Part shown: one piece after another, positions 45,101 to 54,415 of the stretch | Layout: each line of letters starts with the position of its first letter | Numbering within the stretch: the first letter of the stretch is position 1 | Notes under the pieces: model-generated | The model's input: only the letters and a program-made list of their open reading frames with translations | Databases searched by the model: none | What the model was told of the DNA's origin: nothing | Program-made: the position numbers and the translations under genes | DNA from: Competibacter_A sp002352125 | GTDB taxonomy: Bacteria; Pseudomonadota; Gammaproteobacteria; Competibacterales; Competibacteraceae | DNA: 64,000 nucleotides | Assembly (NCBI GenBank): GCA_035441325.1 | Contig: DAOROA010000022.1 | Coordinates: 1-64,000, forward strand | Direction: 5' to 3'

Positions 45101-48100
45101 CTATCCGCCCTTCTCCAGCGTCTCGATCAGGAACAGGATTTCGGCGGCCATCACGTAGCTCAAATCCGGCGCGTCGGCGAGGGCGCGGTCGCGGCTGCCA
45201 GCAACGATGGCTTGGAGGGCGTCGGCCTCCGGGTTCTTGTCGTTTTTCCACCGTTCGCGGTAGTCGGCGATGATTTGTTCGGCGTCGCCTTTTCGCTCGG
45301 CATTGAGCGCCTTGGTTACAGCGTGGAATAGACGGCCGGGCGTGTCATGGTTCTCGCCGCCGTCGCGGCGATAGGCGAGGTAGCAGGTGACGGCTTTAAC
45401 CTTAGCCTCCGCAGCAGCGGTGGGATTGCCAGCATCCGTCTCGATATCGGCGAGGATGGCCCAGGCATTCCATGGCTGAACCACGTGACCGAACGGCGCG
45501 TTACATTCGATCGTCCGACGGATTTCCTGCCGCGCTTCGTCGAAGCGGCGGAGCCTGTGAAGCATCTCCGCGAGATTCTCCAGCGCTGTTCCTTCATTAG
45601 CAGCATCGCGGATTTTGCCGAATTTGTCGGCAGCTTGTCGGAAAAACGAAGCCGCATCTTCCATGCGATTTATAGTATTTTTATAAAGGACACCTAAATT
45701 ACAAAGGGTGGCCGCCTGCCGGGCTACATTTCCAAGTTTCACATCAATTGCGAGCGATTTTCGGTAGGCATCCTCTGCAGCCTCCATCTGTCCCGCGAGA
45801 TGCTGTGCGGTCCCGTTCAGCCGCCAGGTATCAGCGACGGCGCCCAGATCATCTAATTGCGTGAAACGATCTCGCGCTTCGTCAAAAGCTTTAAAAGCTT
45901 CTTCATATCGGTGTTGTTTCATGCAAACAGTACCAAACAACTGTTTTCCAACGGCGACTTCACGATCGTCGCAGATGCGTTCCGCCCAGCTAATCGTTTT
46001 CTCATAAGCTGCCGCTGCTTTGTCGAGACGGCCCAGAAAAAAGAGAGATTTGCCGAATTCCTCCAAGCAGAGCATCACCATCCTCGCGGCGTTTTTGCTA
46101 TGTATTTCCTGAACAATGCGCTCGAATCGTTCACGCGCTTCGTCCAGCAGAGGCAAGGCTTGTTCCGAGCTGCCAGCCGTCCTCAACACACGGGCCAGTA
46201 TGAAATCGGCATGTGCCAGATCGTAATCGGCGCTGGGATATGCCTGCTCGCCCGCCGCCTGGGCATGTTGGAGCAACGCTTGCGCGCCATCTAATGCCTC
46301 GCGTAACTGACCACTGCTCAAGTGCTGCTCGATACGGGTCCGTTGCGCCGCGAACCGCGCGTGATTCCAGGTGTCACCCAGCGCCTTTGCAACGGCGTCG
46401 CGCACTTGCCCCACGCGCTCCAGCAGCCGCGACTTGCCAGCATTTCGCAGCAGGCTATAGAGCGAAGTGGTCAGAGCAATCGTCGCCTCCGCATCCCCCG
46501 CACGTTGCACGAGGTCGAGCAGCGCAAAGAGGTTCGGCAGTTCCAGCCCCGTCAGCGTCGTCGCGACTTCGATGTTCTGGTACCGCTGCTGGACGAGGAA
46601 CTCGGCATACGCGTGCATCGCCTCGACCCAGCGAGCCGTCAACGCCTCATGCTCCGCCGCGTCCAGCCGCCCGCGCAGGTAGGGACAGAGCGCGGGATTG
46701 AGCGTGAGATGGTTGTAGCGGTTCGGCGTCGCCAGCCCGGTTTGAATCAACTCGCCCGCCAGCGAAAACGCATCCGCTTGTTCCCACTCCATCAGGACGA
46801 GCACGACCGGATGGAACCCGCCGTGAAACACCCCGAGCACGCGCGCCCGCTCCCGGTTCGCCGCCGACAGGCGTTGCAGGGACAGCTCGACGCTGGCGAA
46901 GACCGAGTGCTCCCGGCTGCCGGGGAAGCGCTGCTCCATCTTCGCCATCAACTCGACCAGCGCTTCGCGGGTGGCCGCGACGCCGCGCTGCCGCAACGCC
47001 GGAGCCAGCAGCGCCAGGGTGCGGGCGTGGCCATGAACCGCGTCCACCAGTTGCTCGATCTCCTCGCGGGCGGCGTCGCTCGAACCGCCATCCCCACCGG
47101 CGACATTCAGCGCCCGCTCGACCAGCTTCACCGCATCCTCGCGGGCGAGTTGATGCAATTCCCCCTGGTGCCGTGGGTTGGCGAACGGTGTAGGCAGCGC
47201 CTCGCGGCTGGTGAAGATGAGCCGCGTGTTGCCTTGGGCGTTGAGCCGGGTACAGAGCTTCAAGATCGCGTACAGTTCGCAGTGTAGGTCGTCGGTAAGT
47301 GCGGCGGGTGTGTCCTCGGCCAGAAACGGCGGCAGCAGGACGCTTTCCATGTTGTCCACCACCAGCAGGGTCGGCTGTTCGATCAGCGCGCGTTCGACCG
47401 GCAGGGTCGCTTGTTCCAAGTCGGGGAAGGTGGCGACGGAATACTTTTCTCCGACCAGTTGGCGACCCAGGGCATCGAGCACCGCCTGGACATGGCCGTG
47501 CGTTTCGACCGAGACGAACGCGGCGCGTCGGATCTGCTGGGAACGCACCAGCCAGCGGGCGAACTCGGCAGCGAGCGCGGTCTTGCCTTCGCCGCCTTGG
47601 CCGCGCACCACGGCGTAGCGTTCGGTGCGCAGCAACCGTTGCAGCGCCAGCAACTCCCGGCTGCGGCCGACAAAGCCGGTTTCCGGTTCCTGCGGTAACT
47701 CGCCAAGCCGGGCCGCAAGTTGCTGCTGGAAATCCGCCACGGTCTGCTTGGCGGGGGCCATTTTGAACAGTTGCGGGTCGTCCTTCTCCTGAAACAGCAC
47801 CGGCACGAACCAGTCCTCCAGCCGAAACTCGCCCGCGCCAAAGATGCGCCCGCGAAACGTGTCGTCCTTCAACGCCCGCTGGCCGGCCAGCATGGCGTCG
47901 CCCACCCGCTTGCCCCCGGCCAGCGCCCGGTAGAACGCCGCGACGAAGCGGCGCGCGGTCTCGACCAGCACGCTGTGGCTCATAGCCACCACGGAGGCGA
48001 CGCCGACCCTCAGCAGTTCGGAGGCGACGGATTCGGACGCCTGCTCGGCCTGCGCGGTCTGGCAGGCTTCCAGAAACACCAGCGGGATGCGGTGATCGCG

Positions 48101-49471
48101 CAGCAGCGGGCCAAGTTCGTCGGTGAAGACGGTCGCATGCCGGCGCTTTTCGAGCTGGCCGGTGTCCTGCGGTTCCTCGAAGCACAGCCCGCCGAGACCG
48201 ACATGGCGGTCGTAGACGCCGTGACCGTCGAAGTGAACGACGTGATAAGGCCGCTTTTGCTCGCGAGCGTGGTCCAGTTCCTCGCGCAAGGCCGGCAGCG
48301 TGGGCGGATCGAGAACGTGAATCTTGACCAAACCGGGCAAGGCTTCCATCGCCTCGACCAGCGGCAAGGCGCTGGCGCGGTGGTCGATGTAGCCGCAGGC
48401 GTCGTCCTCCGGTCGGGCGGTGACCAGCAGGATGCGGATAGGCGTGGCGACCACCGGCACATCGAACGCTTCGGTTCCTGGGAGCCGGCGGCGAACGCGG
48501 GTCGGCTTGGCGCCTTGGAACAGAAAAGCCTTGCCGTCGTACAACAGTTCCCACGGCAGGCCGAGGAGGGCGGTCGCGGCTTCCTTGGCAGCGAGCACCT
48601 CGGCTTCCGGCACGTCGGCTATGAGCGCGGTATCCACATGGACGGAGAAGCGACGCCCCGCATAGTCGCTGATCTTCGCCCAAGCCTGCATGACGTTCGC
48701 GGTATAAGCCAGGGGGATCGCGGCTTCGTGCAAACGCTTGCCCCATTCCACGAGGTTCGCTTCCACCTTCCGCGCCCGCTCCTGAAAGTAGTGGCTCGGC
48801 CAGATGGCGTATCCCTCCAGATACCAGCGCAGGTCATCCGCCTCGATGGGGCCGAGAGGCGCGACGAAACGCCAAGGTTGCGCGCTGAAAACGTCCGGCT
48901 GGCCCGGCGTGGCCGGTTCGTAGACTAAGCGGGCGCGGGCCGAAGCGCGGCGGACGCCATCTTTCTCTCGAAACTCCAGCTCGGTGAGTTCGAGGACGAG
49001 TTCCTCCAGCGGCTCGGCCTTGGGTTGCGGCGTGGGCGCCACGTCGGCGGGGAGCCGCTTGCCCACAGCGACGAGGATCGCGTTCATCGCCGCTTCGACA
49101 CCGCCCGCGTCGCTGCTTACCGAGATGTAAACCGGCTCCTCGCCGAAGAACTCCTCCAGCACGCCCAGCTTCGTGCCGTTCAACGAGAGCGGAATGACCG
49201 GGAATTGGTCTTTGCCGCGCTGTTCCTGTACCAGGAGCGCATGGCGCAGTTCCTTGCCGACCCATTTCGATTGCAGTGCGTCGGTGCTGACCACGACGGC
49301 GTAAGCCGAGGCAGCGTCGATGGCTTTCTTGATCTCCAGCCAAAGCGGATCACCACCGCGCAGCTCGCGCGAATCGATCCATCCGTCTTGGCCGTGGTCG
49401 GCGAGCGCCGCGCGGAGATCGCGCACGAAACCGTCGTCCTGCGAGCTGTGGGAGATAAAGAGCTTGTCCAT
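45101..49471 (-). CDS. TIR-CHAT-STAND-TPR protein, NLR-like (1,456 aa)
   Basis: Domains in order: TIR (1-140) with FISHSSQDD and catalytic Glu74 in WVGKEL; a linker domain (about 150-335); a CHAT caspase-like protease domain (about 340-560) with His417 in HFDGHG and Cys470 in FLEACQTA; a STAND NTPase (about 598-900) with FVGRSREL, Walker A GQGGEGKT (624-631) and Walker B LLVVDN (702-707); a winged-helix-like stretch; and TPR repeats to the C-terminus (about 1050-1440). It has no signal peptide or membrane segment. In known STAND proteins the repeats sense a trigger, the NTPase oligomerises and the N-terminal effector kills or halts the cell. Two effectors in one chain is unusual. ATG 49471 opens the TIR domain; the long frame upstream overlaps glk and is not part of it. 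Confidence 0.93.
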   Translation of the reverse strand: MDKLFISHSSQDDGFVRDLRAALADHGQDGWIDSRELRGGDPLWLEIKKAIDAASAYAVVVSTDALQSKWVGKELRHALLVQEQRGKDQFPVIPLSLNGTKLGVLEEFFGEEPVYISVSSDAGGVEAAMNAILVAVGKRLPADVAPTPQPKAEPLEELVLELTELEFREKDGVRRASARARLVYEPATPGQPDVFSAQPWRFVAPLGPIEADDLRWYLEGYAIWPSHYFQERARKVEANLVEWGKRLHEAAIPLAYTANVMQAWAKISDYAGRRFSVHVDTALIADVPEAEVLAAKEAATALLGLPWELLYDGKAFLFQGAKPTRVRRRLPGTEAFDVPVVATPIRILLVTARPEDDACGYIDHRASALPLVEAMEALPGLVKIHVLDPPTLPALREELDHAREQKRPYHVVHFDGHGVYDRHVGLGGLCFEEPQDTGQLEKRRHATVFTDELGPLLRDHRIPLVFLEACQTAQAEQASESVASELLRVGVASVVAMSHSVLVETARRFVAAFYRALAGGKRVGDAMLAGQRALKDDTFRGRIFGAGEFRLEDWFVPVLFQEKDDPQLFKMAPAKQTVADFQQQLAARLGELPQEPETGFVGRSRELLALQRLLRTERYAVVRGQGGEGKTALAAEFARWLVRSQQIRRAAFVSVETHGHVQAVLDALGRQLVGEKYSVATFPDLEQATLPVERALIEQPTLLVVDNMESVLLPPFLAEDTPAALTDDLHCELYAILKLCTRLNAQGNTRLIFTSREALPTPFANPRHQGELHQLAREDAVKLVERALNVAGGDGGSSDAAREEIEQLVDAVHGHARTLALLAPALRQRGVAATREALVELMAKMEQRFPGSREHSVFASVELSLQRLSAANRERARVLGVFHGGFHPVVLVLMEWEQADAFSLAGELIQTGLATPNRYNHLTLNPALCPYLRGRLDAAEHEALTARWVEAMHAYAEFLVQQRYQNIEVATTLTGLELPNLFALLDLVQRAGDAEATIALTTSLYSLLRNAGKSRLLERVGQVRDAVAKALGDTWNHARFAAQRTRIEQHLSSGQLREALDGAQALLQHAQAAGEQAYPSADYDLAHADFILARVLRTAGSSEQALPLLDEARERFERIVQEIHSKNAARMVMLCLEEFGKSLFFLGRLDKAAAAYEKTISWAERICDDREVAVGKQLFGTVCMKQHRYEEAFKAFDEARDRFTQLDDLGAVADTWRLNGTAQHLAGQMEAAEDAYRKSLAIDVKLGNVARQAATLCNLGVLYKNTINRMEDAASFFRQAADKFGKIRDAANEGTALENLAEMLHRLRRFDEARQEIRRTIECNAPFGHVVQPWNAWAILADIETDAGNPTAAAEAKVKAVTCYLAYRRDGGENHDTPGRLFHAVTKALNAERKGDAEQIIADYRERWKNDKNPEADALQAIVAGSRDRALADAPDLSYVMAAEILFLIETLEKGG

Positions 49472-49496
49472 GATGGCAATCCAAAGCAATCCGAGT

Positions 49497-49532
49497 TGTA
49501 GGTTGGGTTGGCGTTCGGCACGTAACCCAACA
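49497..49532. repeat. REP-like palindromic repeat (copy 2)
   Basis: GTTGGGTT (49502-49509) and AACCCAAC (49524-49531) are perfect 8-bp arms in a TGTAGGTTGGGTT...AACCCAACA unit, like the copy at 1057-1092. It fills most of the 80-bp gap between glk and the TIR-CHAT gene, which are on the same strand. Confidence 0.6.
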
Positions 49533-49551
49533 GAATCAACTGCTCCTGCGT

Positions 49552-50511
49552 TTAAGCTAGCGCCGCCGCCGCACCTCGTAGCGCCGGATTGGCGGCGGTG
49601 ATTACCCAGGTCGGAATGGCCGCCAAGTAATCGCCGAATCGGCCTTTGGCCTCGAACCGGGTTCTGAACGCCGAACGGTCGAGAAAATCGCCCAACCGGG
49701 GTGCAATGCCTCCGCCGATGTAGACGCCGCCCCGCGCGCCGAGCGTGAGCGCCAAATTGCCCGCTGCCGTGCCCAGCGCCCCGCAGAACAATTCCAAGGT
49801 TTCGGTGCAATGCCGGCAGGTTCCGGTCAAGGCCCGGTCGGTGATGTCGGCCGGTCCAAGATTTTCCGCTGGCCAGCCTTCCAATTCGGCCAGCGCGCTG
49901 TAGAGATTGACCAGTCCCGGCCCGGATAGCAGCCGTTCCGGCGAGACGTGGCCGAATCGGCGCTGCAAAATTTGGCCGATCACCCATTCCCGTTCGTTGA
50001 CGGGGGAAAAGGTGACGTGACCGCCTTCCGTTTCGAGCGGAATCCAGTGGTGGCCGGACCACACTAACCCCGATACCCCCAGCCCGGTACCCGGTCCAAT
50101 CAGGCCGATGGGTGCTTCCGCCACCGCCGTGCCGCCGCCGACCGGCCGCCGCTCGTTGGGACCGAGTAACGGTAGTGCCAGCGCCAGCGCGGTAAAATCG
50201 TTCAGGATCAACAGCCGCTCCAGGCCCAATTTCTGCCGGGTCGCTTCCGTCGAAAATGACCAATCGCTGTTGGTGAACCGAATTTGATCGCCCGTGATCG
50301 GCGTGGCGACCGCGACGGCGGCTCGGGTTGGACGCAATCCGTCCAGCGTTCGTAGATAAGCGGTGATCGCGTCAGCCAAATCCGGAAAGTTGACGCAAGC
50401 GAGGGTTTGCTCGGCGAAAATCCGATGACCGGCGCCGATCAAGGCAAAACGGGCATTGGTGCCGCCGATATCGGCAATCAAGTCGTGGGATTTCGCGGAG
50501 TTCGTTTGCAT
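49552..50511 (-). CDS. glk: Glucokinase Glk (319 aa)
   Basis: Phosphorylates glucose with ATP. Bacterial group B glucokinase with the phosphate site DIGGTNARFAL, LILNDFTALALALP with the catalytic Asp, GPGTGLGVSGLV, ETEGGHVTFSP and GGVYIGGGIAPRL. Length equals E. coli Glk (321). ATG 50511 has GGAA 8-10 bases upstream and begins the family N-terminus; the open frame upstream is not coding. Transcribed away from aceA. It feeds the Entner-Doudoroff enzymes encoded at 15.7-18.3 kb. Confidence 0.95.
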   Translation of the reverse strand: MQTNSAKSHDLIADIGGTNARFALIGAGHRIFAEQTLACVNFPDLADAITAYLRTLDGLRPTRAAVAVATPITGDQIRFTNSDWSFSTEATRQKLGLERLLILNDFTALALALPLLGPNERRPVGGGTAVAEAPIGLIGPGTGLGVSGLVWSGHHWIPLETEGGHVTFSPVNEREWVIGQILQRRFGHVSPERLLSGPGLVNLYSALAELEGWPAENLGPADITDRALTGTCRHCTETLELFCGALGTAAGNLALTLGARGGVYIGGGIAPRLGDFLDRSAFRTRFEAKGRFGDYLAAIPTWVITAANPALRGAAAALA

Positions 50512-50832
50512 CGCATTGTTCCTGGCCGAAGAAGATCGAGTCGATCTAGCCACTTTAAATCGTAGCGACTGCGAAGAGAACCGGGTCGTTTCGGCGCATG
50601 GCGGGAATTTTGTCACCGATTCGACACGCCCAGCTTGTCTTTTGCTGCAAAGCCACATTAGAATAAGTGAAATTTCTTGTCGCACGGGATTTCACAATAC
50701 AAAATACATCCAGTTCCATCCTCGGGCCGTTCGCTGGCGGTTCCGAGCGAATTCGAGGCCCAGATGGAGCCGGTGATGCTTTTGCCAAGCTTGAATAGCT
50801 TAACCCCGTAACCCTCGAAGAGGATTGGTAAA
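50512..50832. promoter_or_regulatory. Divergent glk / aceA control region, 321 bp, with an inverted repeat
   Basis: No gene is seen. GTGAAAT (50667-50673) and ATTTCAC (50689-50695) form an inverted repeat with centres 22 bp apart, two helical turns, about 140 bp before aceA; this looks like an operator for a dimeric regulator. Neither promoter can be fixed with confidence. Confidence 0.4.
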
Positions 50833-52125
50833 ATGGCGTTTCTAAGCGTTGAACAACTGAAAAAAGACTGGGCCGAGAATCCACGCTGGAAAGGCATCAA
50901 GCGCGGCTACACCGCCGAGGATGTCGTGCGGCTGCGCGGCAATGTGCCGGTCGAATACAGTCTGGCGCAGCGGGGCGCCGAGAAACTGTGGGAACTGATC
51001 ACCACCACGCCTTACGTCAACTGCCTGGGTGCGCTGACCGGCGGTCAGGCGATGCAGCAGGCCAAGGCGGGGATCAAGGCCATCTATCTGTCCGGCTGGC
51101 AAGTCGCGGCGGACAATAATACTTATATGGCAATGTATCCCGACCAATCGCTGTATCCGGTCAACTCGGTGCCGGCAGTGGTCGAGCGCATCAACAACAC
51201 GTTCAAACGCGCCGACGAAATTCAGTGCGCTCGCGGTGTCGGTCCGGGCCACAAAGACTTCGTCGACTACTTCCTCCCCATCGTAGGCGATGCCGAAGCC
51301 GGTTTCGGTGGCGTGCTAAACGCTTACGAACTGATGAAATCGATGATCCGCTCTGGTGCGGCGGGCGTCCACTACGAGGATCAATTGGCTTCGGTCAAGA
51401 AGTGCGGTCACATGGGCGGCAAGGTGTTGGTGCCGAGCCAGGAAGCCGTGCAGAAACTGATCGCGGCCCGTTTGGCGGCCGACGTCTACGGCGTCCAGAC
51501 CATTCTGTTGGCCCGCACCGACGCGGAGGCGGCCGATCTATTGACCAGCGACTGCGACGAAAACGATAAGCCGTTCCTGACTGGCGAGCGGACCGTCGAA
51601 GGTTTCTACAAGACCAAGAAAGGTCTGGAGCAAGCGATTTCTCGTGGTTTGGCCTATGCGCCCTACGCCGATATGGTCTGGTGCGAGACCGGCACGCCCG
51701 ATCTCGATTTCGCCCGCAAGTTCGCCGAGGCGATTCAGGCCCAGTTCCCCGGCAAGATGCTGGCTTACAACTGTTCGCCGTCGTTCAACTGGAAGAAGAA
51801 CCTCGACGATACCACCATCGCCAAATTCCAGCGCGAGCTGGGTGCGATGGGCTACAAGTACCAGTTCATCACTTTGGCCGGTATCCACAACATGTGGTAC
51901 CACATGTTCGATCTGGCCCAGGATTACGTCAAACGCGGCATGTCCGCCTACGTCGAGAAGGTGCAGGAACCGGAATTCGCCGCGCGCGACCGTGGTTACA
52001 CCTTCGTCAGCCACCAGCAGGAAGTGGGCACTGGCTACTTCGATGACGTGACCACCATCATCCAGGGCGGCGTGTCCTCCGTCACGGCGCTGACCGGTTC
52101 TACTGAAGAAGAGCAATTCCATTAA
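50833..52125 (+). CDS. aceA: Isocitrate lyase AceA (430 aa)
   Basis: Splits isocitrate into glyoxylate and succinate, first step of the glyoxylate shunt, which allows growth on acetate or fatty acids. Recognised by the signature KKCGHMGGKVLVPS with the catalytic Cys, LSGWQVAADNN, GYFDDVTTIIQGG and YNCSPSFNWKKNL. Length fits the short bacterial form (434 in E. coli). An AGAGGA site precedes the ATG. A strong terminator follows, so aceB has its own promoter. No aceK is present. Confidence 0.97.
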   Translation: MAFLSVEQLKKDWAENPRWKGIKRGYTAEDVVRLRGNVPVEYSLAQRGAEKLWELITTTPYVNCLGALTGGQAMQQAKAGIKAIYLSGWQVAADNNTYMAMYPDQSLYPVNSVPAVVERINNTFKRADEIQCARGVGPGHKDFVDYFLPIVGDAEAGFGGVLNAYELMKSMIRSGAAGVHYEDQLASVKKCGHMGGKVLVPSQEAVQKLIAARLAADVYGVQTILLARTDAEAADLLTSDCDENDKPFLTGERTVEGFYKTKKGLEQAISRGLAYAPYADMVWCETGTPDLDFARKFAEAIQAQFPGKMLAYNCSPSFNWKKNLDDTTIAKFQRELGAMGYKYQFITLAGIHNMWYHMFDLAQDYVKRGMSAYVEKVQEPEFAARDRGYTFVSHQQEVGTGYFDDVTTIIQGGVSSVTALTGSTEEEQFH

Positions 52126-52203
52126 TAACAACAACAATAGGCTTCTATCCGCTCCCTTTGCTTAACCGGCGGGGGTAGTAGGAGTAGCCAAGATGCGCCA
52201 CTA

Positions 52204-52232
52204 CCCGGAGGGAGTCTCCCTCCGGGTTTTTT
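52204..52232 (+). terminator. Intrinsic terminator after aceA
   Basis: CCCGGAGGGA (52204-52213) and TCCCTCCGGG (52217-52226) form a perfect 10-bp stem with a GTC loop, followed by TTTTTT. It ends the aceA transcript about 80 bp past the stop. Confidence 0.92.
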
Positions 52233-52327
52233 GCGCTAGGATTTGCGGATAAATCTCCGTAGCCGCCCCACACGCGACATTCTCTTTAATTACAAGTGCT
52301 TGGAAATCTATTCCGGAGGAACAACCC

Positions 52328-53926
52328 GTGAGCTTGAATTTGCCCGCTGGCGTGCAAGTGAACGCCCCCATTCATCCCCGTTTCGATGAAATCTTGACCC
52401 ACGATGCCCTGGCTTTTGTCGCCAAGCTGCACCGGGCTTTCGAAGGCCGCCGCCAGGAGTTGTTGAAAAAGCGCGTCGAGCGTCAGGCGCGCATCGATGC
52501 CGGCGAGATGCCCGATTTTCTGCCCGAGACCAAACATATCCGCGAAGGCGATTGGAGAGTCGCTCCGTTGCCGAAGGCGCTGGAGTGCCGCCGCACAGAA
52601 ATCACCGGCCCGGTCGAGCGCAAGATGATCATCAACGCCTATAACTCCGGCGCCGATTCGTACATGACCGACTTCGAGGATTCCAACAGCCCCAACTGGT
52701 ACAACCAGATTCAGGGCCAAGCGAATCTGGTCGATGCCATCCGCCGCAAGATCAGCTATGTGAACGAGGCGGGCAAGGAGTACAAGCTGAACGATACCAT
52801 TGCCACCCTGCAAATTCGGCCGCGCGGCTGGCATCTGGACGAGAAGCACGTTTTGGTCGATGGGCAGCGCGTTTCCGGCGGCATTTTCGATTTTGGCCTG
52901 GTGTTCTTCCACAATGCCAAGGAGCAGATCGCCCGTGGCGCCGGCCCGTTTTACTACCTGCCGAAGATGGAAAGCCATCTCGAAGCCCGGCTGTGGAACG
53001 ACATTTTCTGCATGGCGCAAGACGAGCTCGGCATCCCGCGCGGCACCATCAAGGCGACCGTGCTGATCGAGACCATTCTCGCCACCTTCGAGATGGAAGA
53101 GATCCTGTACGAACTGCGCGAGCACAGCGCCGGTCTCAATGCCGGGCGTTGGGACTATATCTTTAGCTGTATCAAGAAATTTAAGAAGAACAAGAACTTC
53201 TGTCTGGCCAATCGCGGCGCGATCACCATGGAAGTGCCGTTCATGCGGTCCTACGCCCTGCAACTGGTCAAGGTATGCCACAAGCGCGGTGCGCCGGCGA
53301 TGGGCGGCATGTCGGCGCTGATTCCGATCAAGAACGACCCGGAGGCCAATGAGAAGGCGCTGGCCGGCATCCGCCACGACAAAACCCGCGATGCCCGGGA
53401 TGGTTTCGACGGCGGCTGGGTGGCGCATCCTGGCCTGGTGCCCATCGCTCACGAGGAATTCGTCAAGGTGTTGGGCGACAAGCCGAATCAGTGGGAGAAG
53501 CAACGCGACGAGGTGTTCGCCGCCAAGGATTTCCTGAATTTCCAGCCTGAGCAGCCCATCACCGAAACCGGCTTGCGTAACAACATCAACGTCGGTATCC
53601 ACTATCTGGGATCCTGGCTAGGCGGCAATGGCTGCGTGCCGATCCACAACCTGATGGAAGATGCTGCCACGGCCGAGATTTCCCGCTCGCAAGTCTGGCA
53701 GTGGGTGGTCAGCCCGAAAGGTATTTTGGACGATGGCCGCAAGGTGACCGCTGAACTGGTGCACGGCCTGATTCCCGAGGAGCTGGCCAAGGTCAAGGCG
53801 ACCGTCACCGCCCAGGGCGAGGACACCGCGACCTACGATCAGGCCGCTGGCATCTTCGAGAAGATGAGCATCACGCCCGAGTATCCGGAGTTTCTGACTC
53901 TGCCGCTGTACGAAGCGATGGATTGA
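52328..53926 (+). CDS. aceB: Malate synthase A AceB (532 aa)
   Basis: Joins glyoxylate and acetyl-CoA to malate, second step of the glyoxylate shunt. Malate synthase A type: TGPVERKMIINAYNSGA, FMTDFEDSNSP (here YMTDFEDSNSPNW), IKATVLIETI with the catalytic-site acidic residues, GRWDYIFSCIKKF, MRSYALQLVKVCHKRGAPAMGGMSA and the general base Asp region near MEDAATAEISRSQ. Length matches E. coli AceB (533). The start is GTG 52328, backed by GGAGG 8 bases before. It has its own promoter region after the aceA terminator. Confidence 0.97.
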   Translation: MSLNLPAGVQVNAPIHPRFDEILTHDALAFVAKLHRAFEGRRQELLKKRVERQARIDAGEMPDFLPETKHIREGDWRVAPLPKALECRRTEITGPVERKMIINAYNSGADSYMTDFEDSNSPNWYNQIQGQANLVDAIRRKISYVNEAGKEYKLNDTIATLQIRPRGWHLDEKHVLVDGQRVSGGIFDFGLVFFHNAKEQIARGAGPFYYLPKMESHLEARLWNDIFCMAQDELGIPRGTIKATVLIETILATFEMEEILYELREHSAGLNAGRWDYIFSCIKKFKKNKNFCLANRGAITMEVPFMRSYALQLVKVCHKRGAPAMGGMSALIPIKNDPEANEKALAGIRHDKTRDARDGFDGGWVAHPGLVPIAHEEFVKVLGDKPNQWEKQRDEVFAAKDFLNFQPEQPITETGLRNNINVGIHYLGSWLGGNGCVPIHNLMEDAATAEISRSQVWQWVVSPKGILDDGRKVTAELVHGLIPEELAKVKATVTAQGEDTATYDQAAGIFEKMSITPEYPEFLTLPLYEAMD

Positions 53927-53955
53927 ACGAGTTCGAGGAGTAGTGATGCGCGGGA

Positions 53956-53986
53956 CGGCGCTCGGCAAATCGGGCGCCGTTTTTTA
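53956..53986 (+). terminator. Intrinsic terminator after aceB
   Basis: CGGCGCTC (53956-53963) and GGGCGCCG (53972-53979) pair with one G-T position, followed by TTTTTTT. It lies 30 bp past the aceB stop and faces the convergent ydcH-like gene. Confidence 0.88.
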
Positions 53987-54002
53987 TTTCGGTTCAGTTG
54001 GG

Positions 54003-54209
54003 TCAGGCGTTGAGGTCCGGAATCAGCTTGCTTTCTAGGTGCGCGATCATGTCTTTGAGCATGAGCTTGCGCTTTTTGAGTCGCTTCAGTTCGAGCTCGT
54101 CGATCATAGGGTCTTTGGCGAGGCGGGCGATCACGTCGTCTAGATCGCGATGCTCGACGCGCAGTTCGACGAGCCGGTGTTTGTAGTGTTCGATGTCGCT
54201 GATCTCCAT
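54003..54209 (-). CDS. YdcH-like DUF465 protein (68 aa)
   Basis: Small, charged, helical protein of the DUF465 family: YKHRLVELRVEHRDLDDVIARL followed by ELELKRLKKRKLMLKDMI, a two-helix hairpin with the family LKKRKLxLKDxI core. Function is unknown. The ATG at 54209 has a CGGAGA site; the frame upstream has no family match. Length is usual for the family (about 70). Confidence 0.85.
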   Translation of the reverse strand: MEISDIEHYKHRLVELRVEHRDLDDVIARLAKDPMIDELELKRLKKRKLMLKDMIAHLESKLIPDLNA

Positions 54210-54415
54210 GATTGAATTCTCCGAGGGATGGCGGTTTGTCTGCTCGGTGCGGCAAACCGGGACCGGGCAGGTTCCCGACGCGCGGTGCGAACCGTGGTCA
54301 TGAACGGGGAGTCTAGCCGCCTGACCGGCGTCCGGCAAGACGTGGAATTTGGCGAAACCAAGCCCCATTTCGGGTAAAGTGTTCGGCCGCGTGGACGGTT
54401 CCCGAGGTGATGGCG

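Noticed and set aside
49472..50263. An open frame continuing 264 codons upstream of the TIR start
   Set aside because: It lies wholly within glk in another frame, its protein is Arg/Gly-rich without any family match, and a normal TIR N-terminus begins at 49471.
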